From: Acinetobacter higginsii
GTDB lineage: Bacteria; Pseudomonadota; Gammaproteobacteria; Pseudomonadales; Moraxellaceae
Length of the DNA: 64,000 nucleotides
NCBI RefSeq assembly: GCF_000369525.1
Contig: NZ_KB850072.1
Location: 928,760-992,759, forward strand
Direction: 5' to 3'
Made by a program: the position numbers and the translations under genes. Under the pieces are notes generated by a model. The model was not told the DNA's origin. It saw only the letters and a program-made list of their open reading frames with translations, and did no database searches. Of this stretch, positions 1 through 8,726 are shown piece after piece (position 1 is the first letter of the stretch; each line of letters starts with the position of its first letter).

Positions 1-65
1 TAGGTAAGCTAAAAGTGTAATCTAGGCTTAAAATTTAAATCATAACGAAATAAGGGTAAAAAATA

Positions 66-704
66 ATGCGTCGTTTACCAGTTTATTTATTACTTGATAC
101 CTCAGGTTCTATGCATGGTGAGCCTATAGAAGCCGTAAAAAATGGGGTACAAATTTTACTTTCGACTTTACGTCAAGATCCTTATGCGCTGGAAACGGCC
201 TATTTATCTTTAATCAGTTTCGACAGCCAAGCCAAACAGTTAGTGCCTTTAACTGAATTGGCTGTTTTCCAAGCGCCAGATTTGCAGGTCACAGGAACCA
301 CAGCCTTGGGCGATGCTTTAGCGCTATTAGCCGATAAAATTGAACAAGAAGTGGCAAAAACCACAGCAGATGTCAAAGGTGACTGGAAACCATTGATTTT
401 CATTATGACTGATGGTGTGCCAACAGATGATTGGCGTAAAGGTTTGCAACGTTTACAACAAGTCAAAACAGGGGTGATCGTGGCCTGCGCAGCGGGACAT
501 GGTGCTGATACTTCAATTTTAAAACAAATCACAGAAGTTGTTGTTGAATTGGCAACGGCAGATTCAAATACGATTAAAGCATTCTTTAAATGGGTTTCTG
601 CCAGTATTTCAACTGGCAGCCAGAAAGTGGATGCAGGGCAAAAAGAAGTCACAGGCTTGGGCGATTTGCCACCTCCACCGCCTGAAGTCAACATCGTACT
701 ATAA
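66..704 (+). CDS. TerY-like VWA-domain protein, copy 1
   Basis: This 212-residue cytosolic protein is almost entirely one von Willebrand A domain. The metal-ion-dependent adhesion site is complete: DTSGS near residue 11, a TGTTALGDAL threonine loop near 77 and MTDG near 114. No signal peptide or membrane segment is seen. TerY-type VWA proteins are thought to act as metal-dependent scaffolds that work with a PP2C phosphatase and a kinase in Ter stress systems, and both partners are encoded downstream. The last residues form a proline run (DLPPPPPEV) that recurs in the second copy. An AAGGG ribosome site lies upstream of ATG 66. The operon may start left of the window. Confidence 0.88.
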   Translation: MRRLPVYLLLDTSGSMHGEPIEAVKNGVQILLSTLRQDPYALETAYLSLISFDSQAKQLVPLTELAVFQAPDLQVTGTTALGDALALLADKIEQEVAKTTADVKGDWKPLIFIMTDGVPTDDWRKGLQRLQQVKTGVIVACAAGHGADTSILKQITEVVVELATADSNTIKAFFKWVSASISTGSQKVDAGQKEVTGLGDLPPPPPEVNIVL

Positions 705-738
705 AAGCAAAATAAAGATTAAATAAGAGGGTAAAACC

Positions 739-1380
739 ATGGCTGTAAGTTTAAATAAAGGTCAAGGCATAAGTTTAAGTAAAACTGAAAATAATTTGTC
801 TCAAGTAACGATTGGTTTAGGTTGGGATATTCAGGAACAGAAAAAAGGCTTTCTTGGCGGATTATTTGGTGGCAATAGCGCTGAATATGATCTGGATGTG
901 ATTGCCTTTCTGGTGGGGAGTAATGGCAAGGTTAATAATCTGGGGCGAGATGCGCAGGGGAATGTCACCTTAGAAAATAGTGATGTTATCTTTTTTAATA
1001 ATCAAAAGCATTCTTCTGGACATATCTGGTTAACCGGTGATAACCGTACAGGTGCGGGGGATGGCGATGATGAACAAATTATCGTGAAGCTCAATGACCT
1101 GAATCAACAATACCAAAAAGTGGTTTTTGTGGTGCAAATCTATAAAGCCGCAGAAAATAACCAACATTTTGGTCAAGTCAAAAATGCATTTATCCGTGCA
1201 GTGGATACTACAGGCAAGGAAATGGTCCGTTTCGATTTGTCGGGTACTGGACAATATGATCAACAGCGCTCATTACTGTTTGCTGAACTTGTCCGTGAAT
1301 CAGCAGGATGGAAATTTAATGCAGTCGGACAGGCTTCCCAATCTGATTCATTTGTGGAATGGTTAAAACAATACGCTTAA
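739..1380 (+). CDS. TerD-family protein (first paralogue)
   Basis: A 213-residue TerD-domain protein, opening with the family start MAVSLNKGQGISL. It has the calcium-site elements YDLDVIAFLVG near residue 50 and GDNRTGAGDGDDE near residue 101. TerD domains bind calcium and are found in tellurite-, stress- and phage-response clusters; their biochemical role is not settled. A glycine-rich insertion (GFLGGLFGGN) between the first strand and the calcium loop makes it longer than the 191-192-residue paralogues and more like the copy at 17403. It sits between two VWA genes with about 35-base gaps, so it is co-transcribed with them. A ribosome site (GAGGG) precedes ATG 739. Confidence 0.9.
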   Translation: MAVSLNKGQGISLSKTENNLSQVTIGLGWDIQEQKKGFLGGLFGGNSAEYDLDVIAFLVGSNGKVNNLGRDAQGNVTLENSDVIFFNNQKHSSGHIWLTGDNRTGAGDGDDEQIIVKLNDLNQQYQKVVFVVQIYKAAENNQHFGQVKNAFIRAVDTTGKEMVRFDLSGTGQYDQQRSLLFAELVRESAGWKFNAVGQASQSDSFVEWLKQYA

Positions 1381-1417
1381 AAATTTGATTTTCGGCTAAA
1401 GAAAGGTTTAGAACAAC

Positions 1418-2053
1418 ATGCGCCGTTTACCCGTTTATATTTTATTAGATACCTCAGGATCGATGCGAGGTGAGCCAATTCATTCGGTGAACGTCGGCTT
1501 GCAGTCCATGTTGAGTGCATTGCGGCAAGATCCTTATGCATTGGAGAGTGTGCATTTAAGTATTATTACCTTTGATCTGGAAGCGAAGGTTTATTTGCCT
1601 TTAACGCCCTTGGATCAAGTGCAGCTTGCCGATATCGATGTTCCAAGTGCAGGCGCAACTTTTATGGGGGCTGCACTTGAGTTGCTTGCTGAGCAAGTCA
1701 CTCAGCAATTACAAAAAAGTACCGATGAGGTCAAAGGGGATTGGCGTCCGCTATTATTTGTGATGACTGACGGCTCACCTTCAGATGTCTATGCTTACCA
1801 GCAAGCGATTCCTGTCATAAAACAGTTAAACTTTGCCAGTATTGTTGCCTGTGCCGCTGGGCCAAAAGCCAAACAGGAACATCTCCTGCAACTGACCGAT
1901 AAAGTTGTGGTATTGGATACTATGGATGCGGCCTCTTTTGCAGGATTCTTTAAGTGGGTGTCTGCCAGTGTCGTGGTGGGAAGTAGTAGTGCGGGCATTT
2001 CAGGTTCTGTTTCATTGCCGCCACCGCCGCCGGAAGTGCAATTGGTGTTGTAA
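1418..2053 (+). CDS. TerY-like VWA-domain protein, copy 2
   Basis: This 211-residue protein is a clear paralogue of the one at 66. It shares the MRRLPVY start, the DTSGSMRGEPI MIDAS loop, the MTDGSPSD loop and a C-terminal SLPPPPPEV proline tail. It is predicted to be a soluble metal-binding VWA adaptor. The tandem copies are separated only by a TerD gene, which suggests duplication inside the operon, with the VWA and TerD products acting together. Whether the copies form a hetero-oligomer or have different partners cannot be told from sequence. The start ATG 1418 follows an AAAGG-like ribosome site. Confidence 0.88.
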   Translation: MRRLPVYILLDTSGSMRGEPIHSVNVGLQSMLSALRQDPYALESVHLSIITFDLEAKVYLPLTPLDQVQLADIDVPSAGATFMGAALELLAEQVTQQLQKSTDEVKGDWRPLLFVMTDGSPSDVYAYQQAIPVIKQLNFASIVACAAGPKAKQEHLLQLTDKVVVLDTMDAASFAGFFKWVSASVVVGSSSAGISGSVSLPPPPPEVQLVL

Positions 2054-2087
2054 ATAAAATAAAGAATACATTAAGGATAATCAGAAG

Positions 2088-3146
2088 ATGCGCCGTTTAC
2101 CTGTTTTTTTCGTATTGGATTGTTCTGAGTCGATGGCGGGGCAAAATATTCAACAGATGCAACAAGGCATCCAGTTGATTATGCAACAATTACGTCAAGA
2201 TCCATATGCCTTGGAAACCGTGTATGTTTCTGTTATTGCCTTTGCAGGGATTGTTCGAACCTTAGTTCCGTTAGTGGAAGTATTTGCTTATTATCCTGCG
2301 AAATTACCTTTGGGTGGTGGGACACATTTAGGCAAAGCCTTAGAACATTTGATGAATGAATTTGATCGTCATTTGATTAAAACAACGGAAGAAATTAAAG
2401 GGGATTGGAAGCCAATCGTATATTTGTTTACAGATGGTCGTCCGACCGATGAATGTAAAGATGCGATATATCGCTGGCAAAAGAAATATGCGCGACGCTG
2501 TACGTTGATTGCCTTAGGAATGGGTAAAAACGTCGATTATGCAACGCTCAAGCAATTAACAGAACACTGTATTGCTTTTGATGAGTTGAATGAACAAGAC
2601 TTTAAAAAGTTTTTCCAATGGATTAGTGCGTCTGTGGTTGCACAAAGTAAAAGTATTGGGGACGGGCAGCAGCAAGATCATTTACCGCCAATTGATGAGC
2701 GCTATATGCGTCTGGTCAAGGATTTGCCTGCCAAGAAAACTTTGGTGGATGAAAACTGTGTCACTTTTGTGGGGCGTTGTGGCAAGCTGAATCGCCCCTA
2801 TTTAATGAAATTTGAACGTGAAATTCAGTATCAAGCGCCTCAAGATTTAAATATCAACCTGAATTTATATCATTTTCAATTGACCGAATGCTGCAGAATT
2901 GATGAGGATTATTTTACTTGGTCTGATCAAACCCAACATCAGCAGCAGGTCAATACCACGCTATTACAAGGTACTCCAGAATGTCCACATTGTTTGGCTG
3001 AAACGGCTTTTGCCATGTGTGGTTGTGGCCAATTGATGTGTTATGACGGTTTTAGCGAGGACGTGACTTGCCCATGGTGTCGTCGCCAAGTCAGTTTTGG
3101 TTATGGTGGAATGGACGGCTTCGATGTGCAACGAGGGCGTGGTTAA
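2088..3146 (+). CDS. TerY-like VWA protein with C-terminal zinc-binding domain
   Basis: 352 residues. The N-terminal 200 or so are a third TerY-like VWA domain. Its MIDAS reads DCSES rather than DTSGS, but Asp, Ser, Ser, the GGGTHLG threonine and FTDG are all kept. The remaining 150 residues are an added domain ending in a cysteine-rich zinc site: CPHC, MCGCG, MC and CPWC between about residues 303 and 336. This matches the TerY C-terminal metal-binding extension known in Ter clusters. The proline tail of copies 1 and 2 is absent. It lies 21 bases upstream of the PP2C gene, in the usual VWA-phosphatase-kinase order. Confidence 0.87.
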   Translation: MRRLPVFFVLDCSESMAGQNIQQMQQGIQLIMQQLRQDPYALETVYVSVIAFAGIVRTLVPLVEVFAYYPAKLPLGGGTHLGKALEHLMNEFDRHLIKTTEEIKGDWKPIVYLFTDGRPTDECKDAIYRWQKKYARRCTLIALGMGKNVDYATLKQLTEHCIAFDELNEQDFKKFFQWISASVVAQSKSIGDGQQQDHLPPIDERYMRLVKDLPAKKTLVDENCVTFVGRCGKLNRPYLMKFEREIQYQAPQDLNINLNLYHFQLTECCRIDEDYFTWSDQTQHQQQVNTTLLQGTPECPHCLAETAFAMCGCGQLMCYDGFSEDVTCPWCRRQVSFGYGGMDGFDVQRGRG

Positions 3147-3167
3147 CAATTGGATTTAGGAAAAGCC

Positions 3168-4973
3168 ATGTCGCAAACTTTGACTTCTGACGTTCAGACC
3201 GCTTTTTTAAATACATTAAAGCAGCTGTTACAAGATCAAACTCAACAGAATCCTCTGTTACTGGATGATGATTCTCTTAATCAATTGCTGAGCAGTAAAA
3301 AAATTTATAATGCCTATCATGATTTGGCTGAACAGATTTATGAGCTGATGGGCTTTCAATTAGAACAGTCAGCAGCGTTTCAGCATTCTTTATTACAGCG
3401 CATCCTGGACCAGGGGCGCTTGCCGGTTTACATCTCTAAAGCTGAAAATATCAATAGCGCTGAATCAATCCAACCGCTATTCGATCATATCCAAATGATG
3501 CAGAATCCAATTGATGAGACGGATGTATTGGAGTCAGTTGATCAGCTTGATTTTCTAGATGAACTTTATTTGTCCCCGTCTATTGAAGCAGAAGCTGATC
3601 CTTCTTTCATCAATGATTGCTTTGTCGCTACGCCACACCAGACAACCTCGCTGCTGTCAGTTAAGTCGATCACAGATATCGACGCAAAGAATACAGACCA
3701 CAATCAGAATAATGCCTCAGGAAAACCAAATCATGAGGTGAAAATGGTGAAAAAAATGCCTCATTTTCAGATACCCAATGCGCGTGTTGGGCAAGACTAT
3801 CAAGCCCGTATCCAAATGCAATATCCAGTCAAAGAGGACGTGCTGATTTGCTCAGAATCGATCAAAATTCCAGACGACTTAGGCATCGTATTTGATGATG
3901 AAGCGCAACAATTACAGGGCATACCGCTACAAGCAGGTGAATTTAAACTGGCATTTCAGTATAAAAACAACGAAGCCACACAAGCATGGTCTTCGGGTGA
4001 GGTGACCTTTATTATTACTGCTGACCCGCGTAGCTTATGGCAGGTCAATGAGCCTGATATCCATGCGCCTTATCAGAAAGCACATAGTGACCATCAATTG
4101 ATCCAGACTGAGTATTTTAACCTTGCTGCTTGTAGCCAGCGCGGGCGCTCACATGAACACGCAGGTACATTCCGTGATGATGACTTTCTGATTGCTCGCG
4201 TTGCAGAGACCGATTGGTCAGTATTGATTGTTGCGGACGGCGCTGGTAGTGCCAGTTATTCTCGACAAGGTTCTTTACTTGCGGTGCAAAGTGCAGCCAA
4301 AACGCTGACGGATTACCTCGAACAGCATCATCCGCATCTGGATCGCTTATTGCAGCAATGGCAAGTTGGCAGTGATGATGAAATGACCAAGTCTGTTGCA
4401 CAGCAAATCTATAAAGATTTTCACGATACCTTCTATAAAACTGCCCAAGTGGCCATTGAAGCCATTGAGAAGGAAGCCGAGTTAAAGCAGGTTGCAGCCA
4501 AGGCCTATGCCACGACTTTATTGGTAGCTGTGGTTAAACAGTGTGAGCAAAAAACCTTTATTAGTACCTTTTGGATGGGCGATGGTGCGATTGCTGTATA
4601 TGCCAAAGATAAAGTACGTTTAATGGGAAAACCAGATGGTGGTGAGTTTGCTGGGCAAACCCGTTTCTTAGATCGCAGTTTTGCACAGCAGTTTGCTAGT
4701 CGCGTCAATATTGGCTATTACGATGATTGTGAAGCTGTGATTTTAATGACAGATGGTATTTCCGATCCGCGCTTTGAAACAGATGCTGGACTTGCGAACC
4801 ACGAAAAATGGCAGGCCTTATGGCAAGAAATTGAACCACAGTTACAGCAGCCACACCCAGATCAGGCTTTATTGGAATGGTCAAAGTTCTTTAGTGCAGG
4901 GCATCATGATGATCGTACTTTGGCGATTTTATGGAATAAGCCTGTGAGTGTGGAGGGGCTTGCCCATGACTAA
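3168..4973 (+). CDS. PP2C-type protein phosphatase with Ig-like insert
   Basis: About 601 residues. The C-terminal half is a PP2C phosphatase: VADGAGSASYSR, FWMGDGAIAVY, LMTDGISDPRF and GHHDDRTLAILW supply the metal-binding aspartates. The N-terminal 200 residues are poorly conserved and acidic. Between about residues 195 and 285 there is an Ig-like segment with the He_PIG pattern (FDDEAQQLQGIPLQAGEF), a fold more usual outside the cytoplasm. It should reverse phosphorylation by the next gene's kinase on VWA or TerD partners. ATG 3168 is chosen over the TTG at 3150 because TTAGGA lies just upstream of it. The end overlaps the kinase gene by 8 bases, implying translational coupling. Confidence 0.86.
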   Translation: MSQTLTSDVQTAFLNTLKQLLQDQTQQNPLLLDDDSLNQLLSSKKIYNAYHDLAEQIYELMGFQLEQSAAFQHSLLQRILDQGRLPVYISKAENINSAESIQPLFDHIQMMQNPIDETDVLESVDQLDFLDELYLSPSIEAEADPSFINDCFVATPHQTTSLLSVKSITDIDAKNTDHNQNNASGKPNHEVKMVKKMPHFQIPNARVGQDYQARIQMQYPVKEDVLICSESIKIPDDLGIVFDDEAQQLQGIPLQAGEFKLAFQYKNNEATQAWSSGEVTFIITADPRSLWQVNEPDIHAPYQKAHSDHQLIQTEYFNLAACSQRGRSHEHAGTFRDDDFLIARVAETDWSVLIVADGAGSASYSRQGSLLAVQSAAKTLTDYLEQHHPHLDRLLQQWQVGSDDEMTKSVAQQIYKDFHDTFYKTAQVAIEAIEKEAELKQVAAKAYATTLLVAVVKQCEQKTFISTFWMGDGAIAVYAKDKVRLMGKPDGGEFAGQTRFLDRSFAQQFASRVNIGYYDDCEAVILMTDGISDPRFETDAGLANHEKWQALWQEIEPQLQQPHPDQALLEWSKFFSAGHHDDRTLAILWNKPVSVEGLAHD

Positions 4974-6495
4974 GATTATCCAGTGTCAAACTTTAGATGG
5001 TCGGCCAGTTGCATTCGTTGATGAAGTGATTGGCTCAGGAGCAATGAAAGATGTCTATTTTTCTCCTGATAAATCTTATGTGGTGTGTTTTTTTAGCAAA
5101 GAAAAAAACCATTTCTATCAGTCACATGCTGAGCTGGAAAGACAGAAGGACCGCTTAAAGGAAATTGTTGGCAATAAATGGCAAGGTATTTTCAACAGTG
5201 CCGGCGGGGATTACTGGAAAAATGTCTTTTGCTGGCCCGATGGTTTGATTGAATATAATGGTTTGTTGGGGATTACAGCTCCCACTTACCAAAAACAGTT
5301 TTTCTTCGAACATGGGTCTAAAAATAATGATTTTTTAGGCATTAAAGGTAAGGAAAAAGAAGGGAAATGGTTTGCCAGTGCCAATAACCAAAATCGCTTT
5401 TTAGATGAAAAAGAAAAAGGCAATTGGTCGAATTATCTGCGTATTTGTATTTTAATTGCCCGTGCTGTGCGCCGTATGCATGCAGCAGGTTTGGCACATT
5501 CAGATTTATCCTATAAGAATATTTTGATTGATCCTGTAACTGGCCGTGCCTGTGTAATTGATGTTGATGGTTTGGTCGTGCCAGGCAAATATCCACCTGA
5601 TGTGGTTGGAACGCCTGATTTTATTGCACCTGAAGTGGTGAAAACCAATCATTTAAAAAAAGATGATCCACAGCGAAATCTCCCAAATATCATGACCGAT
5701 CGGCATGCCTTGGCGGTCTTGATCTACATGTATTTACTGTATCGGCATCCATTGCGTGGTGGAAAAGTCCATGATGTGAATGATCCGCAGCGCGATGAAA
5801 ATCTGGCAATGGGTGACAATGCCTTATTTATTGAACATCCAACCGACCCAAGCAATCGGGTAAAAGTTAGTCAAGTCCGTCCAAGTGCTTTACCGTGGGC
5901 CGATCCTGAAAAAATTCCATTCACTGTGACAGGCCCTTATTTAAAAGAACTGTTTTTACAAAGTTTTGTGACAGGTTTACAGCAACCGCAGCAGCGACCT
6001 TCAGCCAATGATTGGGAAACCGCTTTGGTTAAAACGGTGGATTTGATTCAGCCTTGTTTAAATAGCGATTGCAGTCAAAAATGGTATGTATTTGATAATA
6101 CAACAAAACCAGTATGTCCATTTTGTGGTACAGCCTTTAAAGGCAAGTTACCTGTACTGAACCTCTATTCGGCACGCCGAGAAGGCAGTTTTAGACCTGA
6201 TAATCACCGTTTAATGGTCTGGACAGGGCAGTCACTTTACCCGTGGCATGCCAATAATTTGATTGCACCGAATGAGCGTCTAACAGCAGAGCAAACCAAA
6301 CGTGTTGGCTATTTTGTTTTTCACCAAAATCAGTGGTGGTTGGTCAATGAAAATCTGCCTGATCTCATGGATGTGGCAACCAAAACAACGATTCCAATTG
6401 GCGAAAAAATTGAATTGCTAGATGGAAAACAAATTTTACTTTCACGTCAGGATGGAGGCCGCTTAGTGGTGGTGCAAATGGTGGAATGTGTATGA
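4966..6495 (+). CDS. Atypical Ser/Thr protein kinase with zinc ribbon
   Basis: About 509 residues. The kinase core shows an HSDLSYKNIL catalytic loop (variant of HRDxxxxN) near residue 180, a DVDG metal-binding motif in place of DFG near 202, and a GTPDFIAPEV activation-segment end near 217. After the kinase, near residue 362, a four-cysteine ribbon (CLNSDC ... CPFC) is followed by a 110-residue tail of unknown fold. This kinase type travels with PP2C and TerY proteins in Ter islands. Proposed substrates (VWA or TerD proteins) are inferred from context only. ATG 4966 is preferred because GGAGGGG lies 7 bases upstream; its stop overlaps the ATP-grasp start (ATGA). Confidence 0.84.
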   Translation: MTKIIQCQTLDGRPVAFVDEVIGSGAMKDVYFSPDKSYVVCFFSKEKNHFYQSHAELERQKDRLKEIVGNKWQGIFNSAGGDYWKNVFCWPDGLIEYNGLLGITAPTYQKQFFFEHGSKNNDFLGIKGKEKEGKWFASANNQNRFLDEKEKGNWSNYLRICILIARAVRRMHAAGLAHSDLSYKNILIDPVTGRACVIDVDGLVVPGKYPPDVVGTPDFIAPEVVKTNHLKKDDPQRNLPNIMTDRHALAVLIYMYLLYRHPLRGGKVHDVNDPQRDENLAMGDNALFIEHPTDPSNRVKVSQVRPSALPWADPEKIPFTVTGPYLKELFLQSFVTGLQQPQQRPSANDWETALVKTVDLIQPCLNSDCSQKWYVFDNTTKPVCPFCGTAFKGKLPVLNLYSARREGSFRPDNHRLMVWTGQSLYPWHANNLIAPNERLTAEQTKRVGYFVFHQNQWWLVNENLPDLMDVATKTTIPIGEKIELLDGKQILLSRQDGGRLVVVQMVECV

Positions 6496-7544
6496 CACAA
6501 ATAGTGAATGATCTTGCTCAGATTGGCATTGCAGAAAATTCGATTGGGATTTGGTTTACCCAAGCACATTCTTGTCAACGTGATTTAATTTTGGCAGCAA
6601 AAAACGCGCCTTTTGATACCAGAATTCATGTGGTGGCATCACATGCAGATGATCGTCCTGAAATTACATCTGTCGCTGATATCGCTTTACAAGAACCGCC
6701 TTTGTCAGAGCGAGTCGAGTGGGTTTTACAACAGGCACGATGCTTAAACGTCAAATTGATCATTGCTGGGCATCATGCTGAACTTTATCTGGCGCAAAAA
6801 CAGCGCTTCGAACAATTGGGCATCCGTCTCATGGCGGGTTGTGATACGGTTGAGCAGATTGAGCAACTGAATGACAAAGCTCTGTTCACTCAAATCTGCG
6901 TAACACACGGCTTGGCAGTTGCACCGGCAACCATAGTTGAAAATGCCGAGCAATTAGAAGATGCATATCATGACTGGCTGCAAAAAGGCGATGTGTGCGT
7001 CAAGCCTGCCAAAGGGGTTTTTGCTTCAGGATTTTGGCATTTGGACCCTAATGCAGATGCTTTTGATGTGTTTGCCAATAGCATGAGATTCAAAGCGCAT
7101 CCTGGAAGTTTTATTGAGAGTTATCGCCAGTTAGAACAGCCCCCTGTGTATTTGGTCATGCCATTTCTTGCTGGATTGGAGTGTTCAGTGGATATGCTGT
7201 GCGTACATGGTCAGGTGCATGGTGCGATCGCACGTTATAAGCAAAAGAATGGCTGCCAGAGTTTGACATTCGAAGATCCTGCGATCGAGTTGGCCAATCA
7301 GGTGGCTGCATTATTTGGTTGTGATGGGTTAGTGAATATGCAAGCTCGATATAATGATCAACAGCAGTTGTATATTTTGGAGGTGAACTCTCGACCATCA
7401 GGTGGCATTGCACATACCTTCATGAGCGGTGTGAATTTGGTGCATTTGGCGATTGCCCAAGCACTACAGCTCAATTATCAACCTGAAAAGATGAAAAGTT
7501 CGGTCACTGTACGCAGCATAAGTCAGAGTATTTGTGTAATATAA
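6492..7544 (+). CDS. ATP-grasp family ligase of the Ter biosynthetic block
   Basis: About 350 residues with an ATP-grasp fold. It has a glycine-rich N-terminal Rossmann-like lobe, a KPAKGVFASGFW loop near residue 170 and the metal/ATP motif YILEVNSRPSGGI near residue 295. ATP-grasp enzymes join a carboxylate to an amine or thiol through an acyl phosphate. Here the likely role is one step in making an unidentified nucleotide-like metabolite, since PRPP-type transferases and a HAD phosphatase follow directly. The start is ATG 6492, overlapping the kinase stop by 4 bases; an in-frame ATG at 6486 is possible. The substrate cannot be predicted from sequence. Confidence 0.82.
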   Translation: MTQIVNDLAQIGIAENSIGIWFTQAHSCQRDLILAAKNAPFDTRIHVVASHADDRPEITSVADIALQEPPLSERVEWVLQQARCLNVKLIIAGHHAELYLAQKQRFEQLGIRLMAGCDTVEQIEQLNDKALFTQICVTHGLAVAPATIVENAEQLEDAYHDWLQKGDVCVKPAKGVFASGFWHLDPNADAFDVFANSMRFKAHPGSFIESYRQLEQPPVYLVMPFLAGLECSVDMLCVHGQVHGAIARYKQKNGCQSLTFEDPAIELANQVAALFGCDGLVNMQARYNDQQQLYILEVNSRPSGGIAHTFMSGVNLVHLAIAQALQLNYQPEKMKSSVTVRSISQSICVI

Positions 7545-7586
7545 AGACCATTATGTATATTATTTTAACTTAGATTTAAGAATTAT

Positions 7587-8726
7587 ATGATTGAGATTGA
7601 ATTACAACGTGGCAAATTGGATTTAAAGCCCGATGAAAATAGCCATTGGAAATGGCAGGATTTACTCGGTTTTGCTGAACGAATAAATCCGAAAAGAGCC
7701 TTTTTATTTGTCTCAAAAGTCTTGGGGAGACATATTCCCGTTAGCCCTCAAGTCATGCGCCATGCGTTTACTGATTTAGCCCAACTGATTCCGAGTGATT
7801 TACCTGAGCCAATCTTGGTGATTGGAATGGCAGAAACCGCGGTAGGTTTAGGCGCAGGTGTACATCAAGTCCTGCAAGAACGCTATCCAGATGCACTGTA
7901 TGTCACCACAACTCGTCATCCTGTTGAAGGCGCACCGTTATTGGCTCGCTTTTTAGAAGAACATAGCCATGCCCAAGATCAATTGCTGTATGGATCTCCT
8001 GATGCTGATATCCAAAAGAAAATTTTAGCCAGCAAAAGTATCGTATTGGTTGATGATGAAGCTTCTACAGGGAAAACCTTTATCAATTTAGTGTCTGCAC
8101 TACAAGCTGCTGGCTTTGATCAAATTTCCCATATTGTGACGGCTACTTTGGCGGATTGGTCATCAGGTATTCATATTGCTGGATTAGATTGTCAATCCGT
8201 AGCATTGATGACAGGTAAATGGCAGTGGCAGGATGCCGAAAATCCACCACAGATTAATATGCCCAAAGTCGATACCGTGGCATTTGGTGAGTACGCGACC
8301 TTGTCTGAACCGACTTGGGGGCGTTTACCGATTCAGGATACGTCTGCCTATATTCGTTTGCAGGTCGAACCTCAGCAACGGATTTTAGTATTAGGAAGTG
8401 GTGAATATGTCTGGTCTTCATTCTTATTGGCTGAAGATTTGCAGCGACAGGGTGCAGAGGTGAAATTTAGTGCGATCACCCGCTCACCGATCGCAGTAGG
8501 CCATGCAATTCAATCTGCTTTGGCTTTTTCAGATAACTATGGATTGGGTATTCAGAACTTTGTCTACAATATCAATCCATTAGAGTATGACCGAATCTTT
8601 ATTACAGTGGAAACCTGTGCTGAGTCAGTCTCCGATAGCCTATTAGACGCGATTCCAAATGCTGAAGTTATCAGCGCAGTAGAATTCCCACATCAAACCT
8701 TTAATCTGTGTAGTGCGAATGACTAA
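7587..8726 (+). CDS. Phosphoribosyltransferase with TRSP domain
   Basis: 379 residues. The N-terminal two thirds are a type I phosphoribosyltransferase-like fold with the PRPP loop VLVDDEASTGKTF at about residues 152-164. The C-terminal third contains the literal motif ITRSP near residue 297 that names the TRSP domain found with this family. Together they mark the Ter-island PRTase, predicted to attach or remove a ribose-phosphate on an unknown base. A 42-base AT-rich gap separates it from the ATP-grasp gene. Its stop overlaps the HAD gene, so the two are probably translationally coupled. Confidence 0.85.
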   Translation: MIEIELQRGKLDLKPDENSHWKWQDLLGFAERINPKRAFLFVSKVLGRHIPVSPQVMRHAFTDLAQLIPSDLPEPILVIGMAETAVGLGAGVHQVLQERYPDALYVTTTRHPVEGAPLLARFLEEHSHAQDQLLYGSPDADIQKKILASKSIVLVDDEASTGKTFINLVSALQAAGFDQISHIVTATLADWSSGIHIAGLDCQSVALMTGKWQWQDAENPPQINMPKVDTVAFGEYATLSEPTWGRLPIQDTSAYIRLQVEPQQRILVLGSGEYVWSSFLLAEDLQRQGAEVKFSAITRSPIAVGHAIQSALAFSDNYGLGIQNFVYNINPLEYDRIFITVETCAESVSDSLLDAIPNAEVISAVEFPHQTFNLCSAND

